Shown one piece after another: positions 24,829-33,683 of a stretch of 64,000 nt of DNA. Both the position numbers and the translations under genes were made by a program. The notes beneath the pieces are model-generated. The model saw nothing but the letters and a program-made list of their open reading frames with translations. It did no database searches and was not told where the DNA came from. Positions within the stretch are counted from its first letter, which is position 1. Each line of letters begins with the position of its first letter. Origin of the DNA: Brevibacillus panacihumi W25 (lineage in GTDB: Bacteria; Bacillota; Bacilli; Brevibacillales; Brevibacillaceae); the NCBI RefSeq assembly GCF_000503775.1, contig NZ_KI629785.1, forward strand, positions 186,001-250,000, read 5' to 3'.

Positions 24829-25386
24829 GTCCAGCTCGTCGAGCAGTGTTGACGAATCAAAGTCGTCGAATTCGTCGCTGTTCTCTTCAAAGTCGCCCAA
24901 GAGATGGAAGTCCTTGTCGTCGCAATTGTTGCAGACAACAACGCAGACTTTTGTTTCTCCAATTACTTCTACAGCAAATTCACTTTCTACTCGGACTGTG
25001 ATCGTACCGCCGCCACTCAACTCAGCTTTGACGCACTTGGGCTGCTCAATTGCGCGAGCTACGATTTCCAGATCCCCTCTGCAGTTCTTGTCGAAGAACG
25101 TAAGCGGAACGAGTACGGAGAACTTGACAGTTTCCCGCTTGACTTCAGTCTGCGTGTTATTTGCAAACGAGAACCACAGGTTGACGTCATACGTTCCAGA
25201 TACTTCAACCGCGTCTCCGACTTTCTCTGCCTGGAAATTGGTGTTGATAATCCAGCAACCCAGGATCGTCGAAGGAGTTTGCGACGGAATAATAGTGTGG
25301 GTAGTCGAAGAAAATTTATGGCCTTTGCCGCAAACGGCTTTCGCGATCAGTTCTCGGCACTGTAGATCTTTGTCTGAACCCGACAT
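24826..25386 (-). CDS. cotE: Spore outer-coat morphogenetic protein CotE
   Basis: A 186-residue protein matching B. subtilis CotE throughout: ELIAKAVCGKGHKFSSTTHTI near the start, STILGCWIINTNFQAEKVGD, GTYDVNLWFSFANNTQTEV, EFAVEVIGETKVCVVV, and an acidic tail rich in Asp and Glu. CotE forms the ring around the forespore on which the outer coat is built. The ATG at 25386 is chosen because GGAGGAGG lies 7 bases ahead; the open frame further upstream lacks a site. It has more cysteines than the B. subtilis protein, with a CNNCDD stretch just before the tail. Expression from a mother-cell sigma factor is expected, but I could not identify the promoter. Confidence 0.95.
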   Translation of the reverse strand: MSGSDKDLQCRELIAKAVCGKGHKFSSTTHTIIPSQTPSTILGCWIINTNFQAEKVGDAVEVSGTYDVNLWFSFANNTQTEVKRETVKFSVLVPLTFFDKNCRGDLEIVARAIEQPKCVKAELSGGGTITVRVESEFAVEVIGETKVCVVVCNNCDDKDFHLLGDFEENSDEFDDFDSSTLLDELD

Positions 25387-25520
25387 TTCGTTACCTCCTC
25401 CATACAACGTTTCTGTACATTTGTATGCAGGGCATTCGACTAGGGTGCAAACACCCAGCTTCATTTTGCGTAAGAAGTTGTTCGGGTACCGACGCGATTA
25501 CAGCCGCCTATTCTTCTATT

Positions 25521-25964
25521 CTAGGAGCAGCAGTGGTCGCCATGCTTCTTTTCAGGACCGCCGCCTGTCTCGCCTGTCAATGGGTTGCCGCCTGTATCCA
25601 GGATAATGCGCTCGGATACAGTGTTCGTGATGACGTTGGTTACCATCTGCAGCAAGTCATTCACATCTACTTGAGATTGTTTAAATTCGTTTACAAGCGG
25701 AATCGAATCCAGTTCTTCTTGCAACTCATTGAATTCCGCTTCCAGCTTTTTGACCAGATCCGGTTTGTTGATGGACTCAAACATGACCATTTGTTTTTGT
25801 TTTTGCTTCAACTGATCGATGAGCTCCTGAACACGGTCATGGTGCTTGATCTGCAGTTCTGCCCGCTTGAAGAAATCAACCTCATTGGTGCGAGAAATCA
25901 TCGTAGCGAGTTCGCGTGCTTTATCCAGAATTTCTTTTTGTGTGTACATGTTTGTCTGCTCCAT
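25521..25964 (-). CDS. ricA: RicA (YmcA), YlbF/YmcA family regulator
   Basis: A 147-residue helical protein matching B. subtilis YmcA/RicA: ARELATMISRTNEVDFFKRAE, a heptad-rich centre, QEELDSIPLVNEFKQSQVDVNDLLQ, and LDTGGNPLTGETGG. It ends in HCCS; C-terminal cysteines of RicA help hold a [4Fe-4S] cluster in the RicA-RicF-RicT complex, which promotes RNase Y-dependent mRNA maturation, competence, sporulation and biofilm formation. It starts 4 bases after miaB ends, with GAGGTG 7 bases before the ATG at 25964; a later ATG at 25949 has weaker GGAG. RNase Y and its neighbour YmdB lie elsewhere in this window. Confidence 0.93.
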   Translation of the reverse strand: MEQTNMYTQKEILDKARELATMISRTNEVDFFKRAELQIKHHDRVQELIDQLKQKQKQMVMFESINKPDLVKKLEAEFNELQEELDSIPLVNEFKQSQVDVNDLLQMVTNVITNTVSERIILDTGGNPLTGETGGGPEKKHGDHCCS

Positions 25965-25968
25965 TTGC

Positions 25969-27480
25969 TTACACCTCTATTTTTGTCGCGATTTCTCCGT
26001 GAAGTGTCCACGTTTTCGCATCTGTAATGTGTACATCGACATACTGCCCGATCAGGGAAGAATCTCCTTTAAAGTGAACCAGCTTGTTTGTCCGCGTACG
26101 TCCAGCCAGCACTTCTTCGTTGGTCCGAGACACGCCTTCGACGAGAACCTCGAGTGTCTTGCCTTCCAGCTTTTTGTTTTGCTCAAGTCCGATTCGTGCC
26201 AGCACTTCATTGAGACGGTGGAGGCGCGCCTTCTTGACTTCCATCGGGACATTGTCTTCCATGACCGCAGCTGGAGTTCCCTCGCGTGGGGAATAGATGA
26301 AGGTGTACGCGAAATCATACCGCACTTCTTCCACCAGCGAGATCGTTTCCTCGAATTGTTCATCCGTCTCTCCAGGGAAACCTACGATGATGTCAGAGGA
26401 CAAGGAGACGTTCGGAATCGCCGCTTTAATTTTACGCACCAGCTCCAGATAGTGTTCACGGGTATATTTGCGCGCCATCCGCTTCAATACCTCGCTGGAA
26501 CCGGACTGAACAGGCAAGTGGATCTGCTCCACCAGATTACCGCCATGGCTCAGCACCTCGATCAAATGATCGTCAAAATCACGGGGATGGCTAGTCGTAA
26601 AACGCACACGCGGAATGTCGATTTTGCGAACCTCGTCCAACAAGTCGCCAAAACCGTACTTGATGTCCTCGAAGTCTTTGCCATACGCGTTGACATTTTG
26701 CCCCAGCAGCATGATTTCTTTGAAGCCTTGCCGCGCCAGATCGCGAACCTCCGCGATCACATCCTCAGGACGCCGACTGCGCTCCTTGCCGCGGGTATAA
26801 GGAACGATGCAATAGGTGCAGAATTTGTCACAGCCGTACATAATATTGACCCACGCCTTGGTGTTGCCTTCGCGCAGCTTCGGCATATTCTCGACGATAT
26901 CGCCTTCCTTGGACCAAACCTCGATCACCATTTCCTTGCTGAACATGGCATCGCGCAGCAGCTCGGGCAAACGGTGAATGTTGTGGGTACCAAAAATCAG
27001 ATCGACTTGCTGGTAGCTTTTCAAGATCTTGTTGACGACTTTTTCTTCCTGTGACATGCAGCCGCAGACACCTAAAATCAGATTGGGGTTGTTGTGCTTC
27101 AGCCGCTTCATGTGCCCCAGCTCGCCAAACACCTTGTCCTCCGCATTTTCCCGGATCGCACAGGTATTGAACAGAATGACGTCAGCCTCTTCGATTTCTT
27201 CCGACGGTGTATAGCCCATCTGCTCCAAAATGCCGGAAATCGTCTCGGAGTCATGCTCGTTCATCTGACAGCCATAGGTGCGCACATGATAACGCTTCCC
27301 TTTTCCGATTTCCCGCATCTCTTCAGAAATCGTGAAGTCGTAGTGAACCTTGATTTCTTCTTTCCCGCGCTGCTTGGCATCCTTCAGGGAAGGAGCTTGA
27401 AAATACTTGGCGAAATCAGCCGCCGTTTTCGGAGACTTGCCGGATTTTAAGTCCACAGTCGCCTCTTTCGTCTCTTTCAT
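25969..27480 (-). CDS. miaB: tRNA-2-methylthio-N6-dimethylallyladenosine synthase MiaB
   Basis: A 503-residue radical-SAM methylthiotransferase that adds a methylthio group to C2 of i6A37 in tRNA. The N-terminal UPF0004 domain has the first cluster cysteines in [23 protein letters not shown] and [10 protein letters not shown]. The radical-SAM core has [15 protein letters not shown]. The C-terminal TRAM domain has [11 protein letters not shown]. The N-terminal extension of about 60 residues before [10 protein letters not shown] is typical of Bacillales MiaB. It acts after MiaA, also encoded here. It is the first gene of the miaB-ricA pair. Confidence 0.97.
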   Translation of the reverse strand: MKETKEATVDLKSGKSPKTAADFAKYFQAPSLKDAKQRGKEEIKVHYDFTISEEMREIGKGKRYHVRTYGCQMNEHDSETISGILEQMGYTPSEEIEEADVILFNTCAIRENAEDKVFGELGHMKRLKHNNPNLILGVCGCMSQEEKVVNKILKSYQQVDLIFGTHNIHRLPELLRDAMFSKEMVIEVWSKEGDIVENMPKLREGNTKAWVNIMYGCDKFCTYCIVPYTRGKERSRRPEDVIAEVRDLARQGFKEIMLLGQNVNAYGKDFEDIKYGFGDLLDEVRKIDIPRVRFTTSHPRDFDDHLIEVLSHGGNLVEQIHLPVQSGSSEVLKRMARKYTREHYLELVRKIKAAIPNVSLSSDIIVGFPGETDEQFEETISLVEEVRYDFAYTFIYSPREGTPAAVMEDNVPMEVKKARLHRLNEVLARIGLEQNKKLEGKTLEVLVEGVSRTNEEVLAGRTRTNKLVHFKGDSSLIGQYVDVHITDAKTWTLHGEIATKIEV

Positions 27481-27778
27481 GATGTATCACCTCAACTGAA
27501 ATTGTAATCAGACATGTGCCAATACAGAATTATATCATTTTAGGCGATTCATCGCGAATCAGAATTAGGCAAAATATGTACAAATGCTCAGGAGACCACT
27601 GAAGAAGACGAGCTACCTCGGATCCGCAGAACTTGAAAGCCTCCGCCTTCTTTCTCTACTTCCATTCCCTCGTCCTCTGTGATATTTTTTAAATATTCTC
27701 ACAAATGGAAATCTGTTGCAGAGTTTCACATTGCTTCTTGCATGGATGCCTGTGCCAACTTTTCTTTCGTAGGAGGGT
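27481..27778. other. Intergenic region between divergent miaB and the sigma-54 regulator
   Basis: No gene is called here. A minus-strand frame of 25 codons (27665-27588, MEVEKEGGGFQVLRIRGS then serines) has only a weak GAGG upstream. It extends in frame back to a stop and may be a degraded gene end. No sigma-54 promoter of correct spacing was found for the regulator. AGGAGGG at 27771-27777 is its ribosome site. Confidence 0.4.
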
Positions 27779-27784
27779 ATGTCC

Positions 27785-29605
27785 TTGAGCTTATTAAGTG
27801 ACTTTCAGGAAATCACTCAACAGGTGGCAGTTGCCATTTCTGCGGCATTGCAAATTGAGACCGAGATCGTAGACGATCAGATGACGATCATCGCAGGCAC
27901 AGGTTTTTACGAAAAACGGATCAACAGCAAAGAAGAAAACGGACAGATTGATGCCGGGTACTTGTACGGAAGAGTGATTACGACCAACCAGCCCTATTTT
28001 ATCGAGGATGCGCGCAATGATCCGCAGTACGATCCCTCGGTACTTCAGGGTGTTACCCAGGAACTGGCTGAGCTCTGCTCGCCGATCCAGTACAAAGGAC
28101 AGGTAATTGGCGTCATCGGACTCATCGCGTTCAACGAATCACAGCGGCATAGACTCATCCACAACCGCCTAGCCTACCTCACCTTCCTCCAACGAATGAC
28201 CGAGCTTCTGACAAGTAAAATTGCCGAGCAAGAGGCGTGGAATCAATGGAAAAAGACGTTTGTTCAGCTGGAAACGCTCATCGAATCCATCCCCGAAGGC
28301 ATCCTGGCTATCGATGAACGCGGCATCATCACGACCTGCAACATGACAGCTGAGCAGCTCATAAAGAAACAAAAACACGAATTGATCGGCACCCCCTTGC
28401 AAGCAATCTGGCATCAATCCCCCATGCTGCAGGTCCTGACAAATGGGATCGGCTACATCGAACAGGAAGAAATCTACTCCCTCGAAGATCACGACATGCA
28501 TTTTATCGTCACCGCCCGACCAATTCGGGTCAATAACCACATCGCCGGAGTTGTCGCGTCTTTTCGCAGAATGGTAGACATGCGTCGGCTGGCATATGTG
28601 CTGACCAATGAGCATAAGAACCTCTACTTCTCGGAATTGCAAGGCAAGAGCCGCGCCCTCGCACTCGTCATTAAGCAAGCTGAACAGGTCGCACGTGGCA
28701 CATCCAATATATTGATCACAGGAGAAAGCGGCACAGGCAAAGGAATGCTGGCTGCCGCCATTCACTCAGCCAGTTCACGCCGCTCTGGACCATTTATCAT
28801 TGTCAACTGTGGCGCCATCCCGGAAGCCCTGCTCGAAAGCGAACTGTTTGGCTACGATGCAGGGGCTTTCACAGGAGCCAAACGCGAGGGCAAAGCAGGC
28901 AAATTCGAGTTGGCAGACGGGGGCACGATCTTCCTCGATGAGATTGGCGACCTGCCACTCCATCTTCAGGTGAAGCTGCTGCACGTTCTACAGTCCAAGC
29001 AGGTAGAGCGCGTCGGCTCCAATAACCTGCGCCCCGTCGATATACGGGTGATCTCTGCGACGAACAAAAACCTGGAGCAAATGGTCAGTGACAAGGAGTT
29101 TCGGGAAGATTTGTACTTCCGCCTCAACGTCATTCCCTTGCATATGCCCCCTCTGCGTGAACGTTCCGATGACATTCCGCTGTTACTCGATTACTTTTTA
29201 GCCAAATACAGACAACTCTTCAATCACCCGGTTCTTGACTTTACACCCCAGGTGAAAGCTGTGCTCCGCCATTACCACTGGCCCGGCAATGTTCGCGAGC
29301 TGGAAAATGCAGTCGAATACGCCGTCAATATGGAAACCTCTCCTTATATCGGTCTGGAGAGCATTCCCACTCGCATCAAACAGCATCACAGCATCAGCGC
29401 TATAGCCACTCCAGGCGAAAACGAGCTCCCGCTTAAAGAACGCATCCGTCGTCACGAGCGCCAAATTCTTTCCTCCCTGCTGCAGCAGCACGGCCAATCG
29501 CTGGAAGCGAAAAAGTACATCGCAGAGAAGCTGGAGATTGGTCTCGCAACTTTGTATCGAAAACTGGAAGGACATAAACTTCTCAATGATGAGAAAGTTT
29601 TCTAG
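27785..29605 (+). CDS. Sigma-54 (SigL)-dependent enhancer-binding regulator with GAF and PAS domains
   Basis: About 606 residues. An N-terminal GAF domain spans about 10-140, a PAS domain about 165-275 (LIESIPEGILAIDERGIITTCN), and the AAA+ domain about 285-530 has Walker A GESGTGKG, the sigma-54-contact loop GAFTGA, DEIGDLP and the arginine-finger region REDLYFRLNVIPL. A Fis-type HTH ends the protein (EKLEIGLATLYRKL). It is of the RocR/AcoR class. It precedes potABCD, whose promoter is of sigma-54 type, as is that of the aminotransferase operon, so it probably senses a polyamine-related signal and activates both. The start is a TTG at 27785, because AGGAGGG is 7 bases before it and only 1 base before the in-frame ATG at 27779. 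Confidence 0.92.
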   Translation: MSLLSDFQEITQQVAVAISAALQIETEIVDDQMTIIAGTGFYEKRINSKEENGQIDAGYLYGRVITTNQPYFIEDARNDPQYDPSVLQGVTQELAELCSPIQYKGQVIGVIGLIAFNESQRHRLIHNRLAYLTFLQRMTELLTSKIAEQEAWNQWKKTFVQLETLIESIPEGILAIDERGIITTCNMTAEQLIKKQKHELIGTPLQAIWHQSPMLQVLTNGIGYIEQEEIYSLEDHDMHFIVTARPIRVNNHIAGVVASFRRMVDMRRLAYVLTNEHKNLYFSELQGKSRALALVIKQAEQVARGTSNILITGESGTGKGMLAAAIHSASSRRSGPFIIVNCGAIPEALLESELFGYDAGAFTGAKREGKAGKFELADGGTIFLDEIGDLPLHLQVKLLHVLQSKQVERVGSNNLRPVDIRVISATNKNLEQMVSDKEFREDLYFRLNVIPLHMPPLRERSDDIPLLLDYFLAKYRQLFNHPVLDFTPQVKAVLRHYHWPGNVRELENAVEYAVNMETSPYIGLESIPTRIKQHHSISAIATPGENELPLKERIRRHERQILSSLLQQHGQSLEAKKYIAEKLEIGLATLYRKLEGHKLLNDEKVF

Positions 29606-29690
29606 TTTTCAGGAATCTACAATTTCCGTCTCGGCAGACCGGTTTCCTTTTCCCGCATGGTGAAAAGCACTGTATCTTGTCTTACACCAT

Positions 29691-29705
29691 TGGCACCATT
29701 CTTGC
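29691..29705 (+). promoter_or_regulatory. Sigma-54 (-24/-12) promoter of potABCD
   Basis: TGGCAC-CATTC-TTGC fits the sigma-54 consensus TGGCAC-N5-TTGC exactly. Seventeen bases, TGGCACCATTCTTGCTA, are repeated identically in front of the aminotransferase operon. The potA start lies about 39 bases downstream. Confidence 0.93.
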
Positions 29706-29743
29706 TAATCTAAATTTTCAGATATTTGTAAGGGAGGATTCTC

Positions 29744-30820
29744 ATGAGTGGTCTCATGGTAAAGCTGCAGCACCTCGTGAAGCAATTTGGTACTCAAACC
29801 GTAGTCCAAGATCTGTCCCTTGATATTGAGAAAGGGGAATTTCTTACTTTGTTAGGACCCAGCGGCTGTGGGAAAACGACCACACTACGAATGATCGCCG
29901 GTTTTGAGCAGCCCACTTCTGGTGAAATCATGCTGGATGGTCAATACGTCCACAATCTTGCCGCCTACCAACGTGACGTCAATACGGTTTTTCAAAGCTA
30001 CGCCCTTTTTCCTCATCTCACAGCTTATGACAATGTTGCCTTTGGTCTTCGCGTAAAAAAAGTTCCTAAACAAGAAATCGAGAAGCGTGTCAAGGATGCC
30101 CTTCGGCTGGTCCAGCTGGAAGATTATGCGCGTCGCAAGCCTGACCAGCTCAGCGGCGGACAGCGACAGCGCATCGCCATCGCTCGCGCCCTCGTGAATA
30201 ATCCGAAAGTACTCTTGCTCGATGAACCGCTTGGCGCCCTGGATCAAAAACTTCGCAAACAGATGCAGGTCGAGCTAAAGCACCTGCAAAAACAGCTTGG
30301 CATCACTTTTGTCTTCGTCACGCATGACCAGGAGGAAGCGCTGACGATGTCGGACCGCATCGGAGTCATGAACCAAGGATTCCTGGAGCAGGTAGGTACC
30401 CCGGCTGAAATTTACGAGCGCCCTTCCACGAAATTTGTAGCAGGTTTTATTGGGGAAACGAATCTCTTGCACGGAACAGTTAGAACGCGTGATCATCAGC
30501 ATCTGCTGGTCGAATGTGAAGGGGTGCAGGTAAAGGCGCCCTCTGCAAACGTTGCGGAAAATGAATCGGTCACGATCGCCATCAGACCGGAAAAATCAGT
30601 TCTATCCTTGGAGCCGTCCCACAATGAGCAGCTCGTTCAACTCAATGGAAGATTGACCGAACGGATTTACTGCGGCGGTTCTACCCGTACCATCGTCACT
30701 TTACATAGTGGTCAAACATTCGTTGCACTGGAAAAGACGGATCAACTCCTGCCTGCGGCTGTCGGCGATGAATTGTTTGTGCAGTGGCAACCCAATCACG
30801 GGGTGGTGGTAACACGATGA
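29744..30820 (+). CDS. potA: Spermidine/putrescine ABC transporter ATP-binding protein PotA
   Basis: A 358-residue ABC ATPase. Walker A GPSGCGKTTTLRMIAGF near residue 41, Q-loop FQSYALFPHLTAYDNVAFGL, signature LSGGQRQRIAIARAL, Walker B VLLLDEPLGALD, switch His in FVTHDQEEAL. After about residue 240 comes a TOBE-type regulatory domain (GETNLLHGTV; IAIRPEKS). It powers polyamine import with PotB and PotC. GGAGG lies 9 bases before the ATG. Its TGA overlaps the potB ATG. It is the first gene of a four-gene operon behind a sigma-54 promoter. Confidence 0.95.
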   Translation: MSGLMVKLQHLVKQFGTQTVVQDLSLDIEKGEFLTLLGPSGCGKTTTLRMIAGFEQPTSGEIMLDGQYVHNLAAYQRDVNTVFQSYALFPHLTAYDNVAFGLRVKKVPKQEIEKRVKDALRLVQLEDYARRKPDQLSGGQRQRIAIARALVNNPKVLLLDEPLGALDQKLRKQMQVELKHLQKQLGITFVFVTHDQEEALTMSDRIGVMNQGFLEQVGTPAEIYERPSTKFVAGFIGETNLLHGTVRTRDHQHLLVECEGVQVKAPSANVAENESVTIAIRPEKSVLSLEPSHNEQLVQLNGRLTERIYCGGSTRTIVTLHSGQTFVALEKTDQLLPAAVGDELFVQWQPNHGVVVTR

Positions 30821-31731
30821 ATCCCCCAGTACTCGACAATGCTCCTGCAAATCAACTGCAAAATGAGACCAAGCTCAAGCACCAGATCGACTACGGCAAA
30901 GCTTGGACGATTTGGCCTGTATTTATTTGGATGGTCCTACTCTTTCTCTTGCCGATGATCCTGGTTTTCGCCGTCAGCTTTTTTTCACGGAGTTCCTTTG
31001 GTGGAATTGGATTCCCGTTGACGTTGGAAAATTACTCACGATTTTTTGATCCCCTCTACTTCAAAATCATCTGGATATCCTGTGTTCTCGCCTTTTATAC
31101 AACGCTCTGTTGTCTCGTACTAGGTTATCCCTTCGCCTACATCATCGCTCGATCTCCGACGCAGTATCGCAATATCCTTTTACTCCTCATCATCGTGCCT
31201 TTTTGGACTAACTCTCTGATCCGAACATATGCCTGGATTGTACTTTTACGGACAGAAGGCGTTATCAATACCTTTCTTTTGCAGCTTGGACTGATTGAAC
31301 AACCGCTCTCCCTCTTGTACAACGAGTCCGCAGTCCTGATCGGACTTGTCTATACTATGCTCCCCTTTATGGTTTTGCCATTGTACGCTTCTATCGAGAA
31401 GCTGGAGCGTTCCTTGCTGGAAGCATCCAAGGATTTGGGAGCCAAACCATGGCAGACGTTTTGGCGAGTGACGCTGCCGCTCACGACGCCGGGGATTCTG
31501 GCAGGTTCCCTGCTGGTGTTCATCCCCTCATTGGGCTTGTTTTTCATTCCTGACCTGATGGGAGGAAGCAAGACCATCCTGATCGGCAACCACATCAAAA
31601 ACCAATTCCTTACCGCACGCGATTGGCCCTTCGGTTCTGCCAGCTCGATCATTCTCATGATCCTGACTCTGGTGTTTATTGCGGTTTACATCAAGATTAC
31701 CAAAGACAAACAGGGAAAGGAGTTGGTATAG
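30817..31731 (+). CDS. potB: Spermidine/putrescine ABC transporter permease PotB
   Basis: A 304-residue inner-membrane permease with six predicted spans. The cytoplasmic coupling (EAA) loop reads EASKDLGAKPWQTFWRVTLPLT, which docks on the ATPase. PFWTNSLIRTYAWIVLL is typical of PotB/PotH. The ATG at 30817 overlaps the potA stop by 4 bases (ATGA) and gives a 30-residue cytoplasmic lead; the more upstream open frame lies inside potA. Specificity for polyamines is inferred from the family and the neighbouring polyamine-breakdown genes. Confidence 0.94.
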   Translation: MNPPVLDNAPANQLQNETKLKHQIDYGKAWTIWPVFIWMVLLFLLPMILVFAVSFFSRSSFGGIGFPLTLENYSRFFDPLYFKIIWISCVLAFYTTLCCLVLGYPFAYIIARSPTQYRNILLLLIIVPFWTNSLIRTYAWIVLLRTEGVINTFLLQLGLIEQPLSLLYNESAVLIGLVYTMLPFMVLPLYASIEKLERSLLEASKDLGAKPWQTFWRVTLPLTTPGILAGSLLVFIPSLGLFFIPDLMGGSKTILIGNHIKNQFLTARDWPFGSASSIILMILTLVFIAVYIKITKDKQGKELV

Positions 31732-31732
31732 T

Positions 31733-32512
31733 ATGCGCCTCTCACTTGCAAACAAGCTCTCTTTTCTCTATGCGTCCCTGATCTATTTGTTTCTGTATAT
31801 GCCCATTGCGATCCTGATCCTGTACTCTTTCAACCAATCCAAGCTCAATGCAGTCTGGACGGGCTTCACCTTTGATTGGTACCTCAAGCTGATGCAAAAC
31901 ACCGAGGTGCTTGAGGCGATGAAGACATCGCTTGTCGTCGCACTGATCAGCACGATTGCGGCCACTATGATCGGCACACTTGCCGCAGTAGGGATGTATC
32001 GATACCAATTTCGCGGCAAAACAGCGCTTGATGCCATGCTATACTTGCCGATCGTCATTCCCGAGATCGTCATGGGCATTTCCTTGCTCGCGTTATTCTC
32101 CCAATTCGAGATCCCGCTTGGTTATCTTACGCTGATCGCTGCCCACATTACATTTTCCATCCCTTTCGTCGTGGTCGTCGTGCGTGCTCGCATGGCTGGA
32201 TTTGACCGGAGTATCGAGGAAGCGGCTATGGATCTCGGTGCGACGCCATGGGGGACGTTCATCAAAGTCACCGTTCCCATCATTGCTCCCGGGATTCTGG
32301 CAAGTGCTCTCCTGGCTTTCACCCTTTCGATTGACGATGTCATTATCAGCTTCTTCGTTGCAGGTCCTTCCAGCTCCACGCTGCCTTTAAAGATCTTCTC
32401 GATGGTCAAATTCGGAGTCAGTCCCGAGATCAATGCCTTGTCTACCTTGATGTTAGTTGTCACTTTATTTCTGGTTATCATCGCGGAACGAATCCGGATG
32501 AGGAAAAATTAG
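31733..32512 (+). CDS. potC: Spermidine/putrescine ABC transporter permease PotC
   Basis: A 259-residue permease with six spans. The first span is FLYMPIAILILYSFNQSKLN, with the S-F-N turn typical of PotC/PotI; YLPIVIPEIVMGISLLALF follows and the EAA loop is EAAMDLGATPWGTFIKVTVP. The start is the ATG at 31733, one base after the potB stop, with GGAG 10 bases upstream. It pairs with PotB to form the membrane channel. Confidence 0.94.
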   Translation: MRLSLANKLSFLYASLIYLFLYMPIAILILYSFNQSKLNAVWTGFTFDWYLKLMQNTEVLEAMKTSLVVALISTIAATMIGTLAAVGMYRYQFRGKTALDAMLYLPIVIPEIVMGISLLALFSQFEIPLGYLTLIAAHITFSIPFVVVVVRARMAGFDRSIEEAAMDLGATPWGTFIKVTVPIIAPGILASALLAFTLSIDDVIISFFVAGPSSSTLPLKIFSMVKFGVSPEINALSTLMLVVTLFLVIIAERIRMRKN

Positions 32513-32537
32513 AGAACACATATAGGGGGGTGCCTTC

Positions 32538-33620
32538 ATGGTCAAGTGTTGGAAAAACACGATCACGTATTCCGCAATCGCTTTATCGTTGGCCGTCACT
32601 GCGGGCTGTAGCACATCTTCATCCACTTCGGGCGGAACCACAGCGGAAGGACTGGATAAGGAGCTAAATGTATTTAACTGGTCTGAATATGTTCCTGAAG
32701 AAGTGATCAAGAAATTTGAAGAAAAGCATGGGGTCAAGGTCAATTACAGCACCTTCTCCTCAAATGAAGAAATGTTAGCCAAGGTATCTGTTGGGAAGGG
32801 CATCTACGATCTAACCGTTGCCAGCGATTACTACATCCAACCGATGATAAAGGAAGGCATGATTCAGCCTATTGACATGAATAACATCCCCAACTACAAA
32901 AACCTGGCTGCAGATTACATCAACAAGGAACACGATCCCGGCAACCAGTACAGTATCCCATACATGGGAAATACCGTATCTCTCGGATACAACCCGGATA
33001 ACATCACGACAGAAATCACAAGCTTCGCCGATTTATGGAAACCGGAATTGAAAAGTCAGATTGTGATGGTAGACGATCAGCGCTTTATTCTCGGCATGGT
33101 TCTGAAAACTCTTGGCTATTCCGGAAATGAAACGGATCCGGCCCGATTGGAGGAAGCCAAACAAAAAATGCTGGAGCTGATGCCCAACATCAAAGCCTTT
33201 GACAGCGACAGCCCCAAAACCTTGATGGTGAATGGAGAAGTAAATGTCGCCTTTGTATGGGGTGCGGAAATCGCGCTGGCCCAACGTGAGAAGCCGCAGT
33301 TCAGAACGGTGCTGCCCAAGGAGGGACTGATGATCTCCTTTGACAACTTCGTCATCCCGACCGGTGCCAAGCATAAAAAAACAGCAGAAGCATTTATCAA
33401 CTTCATGCTGGAACCGGAAATAAATGCGGAAATATCAAAGTCCTTCCCCTACATCAGCCCGAACAAGGAAGCGCACCCGTTGATTGACAAAGACATCATG
33501 AACAATCCAGCCATCTACCCTCCCGAAGAAGAAATGAAAAAGGTAGAAAGCATAAAGGACATTGGCGATGCGATCAAGCTGTATGACCGCGTCTGGTCTG
33601 AAGTGAAAAGTTCTCAATAA
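32538..33620 (+). CDS. potD: Polyamine-binding lipoprotein PotD
   Basis: A 360-residue extracellular solute-binding lipoprotein. The signal peptide ends in the lipobox VTAGC with the lipidated cysteine at residue 24, followed by a Ser/Thr/Gly-rich linker. The mature protein has LNVFNWSEYVPEEVIKKFEEK, the PotD/PotF entry motif, and TVASDYYIQPMIKEG, YSIPYMGNTVSLGYN and LMVNGEVNVAFVWGAE. The family residues that cage the polyamine (Trp and acidic side chains) appear conserved, but spermidine and putrescine preference cannot be separated here. TAGGGGGG lies about 8 bases before the ATG. It is the last gene of the pot operon. Confidence 0.94.
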   Translation: MVKCWKNTITYSAIALSLAVTAGCSTSSSTSGGTTAEGLDKELNVFNWSEYVPEEVIKKFEEKHGVKVNYSTFSSNEEMLAKVSVGKGIYDLTVASDYYIQPMIKEGMIQPIDMNNIPNYKNLAADYINKEHDPGNQYSIPYMGNTVSLGYNPDNITTEITSFADLWKPELKSQIVMVDDQRFILGMVLKTLGYSGNETDPARLEEAKQKMLELMPNIKAFDSDSPKTLMVNGEVNVAFVWGAEIALAQREKPQFRTVLPKEGLMISFDNFVIPTGAKHKKTAEAFINFMLEPEINAEISKSFPYISPNKEAHPLIDKDIMNNPAIYPPEEEMKKVESIKDIGDAIKLYDRVWSEVKSSQ

Positions 33621-33636
33621 TGAGATGAATGAAGAC

Positions 33637-33670
33637 AAAAGAGACGGGGAAGGAGCTCCCCGTCTCTTTT
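33637..33670. terminator. Bidirectional terminator between potD and the dehydrogenase gene
   Basis: AAAAGAGACGGGGA (33637-33650) pairs perfectly with TCCCCGTCTCTTTT (33657-33670). It can end both convergent operons. Confidence 0.95.
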
Positions 33671-33683
33671 CGTTCTGATTCCC

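Noticed and set aside
27588-27665. 25-codon peptide gene on the minus strand between miaB and the regulator
   Set aside because: It has no recognised homologue and only a weak ribosome site. The frame continues back to a stop without a better start. It could be the remains of a longer gene.
27705-27725. Sigma-54 promoter ahead of the activator gene (TGGAAATCTGTTGC)
   Set aside because: The GG and GC elements are one base too close, and the CAC of the -24 element is missing.
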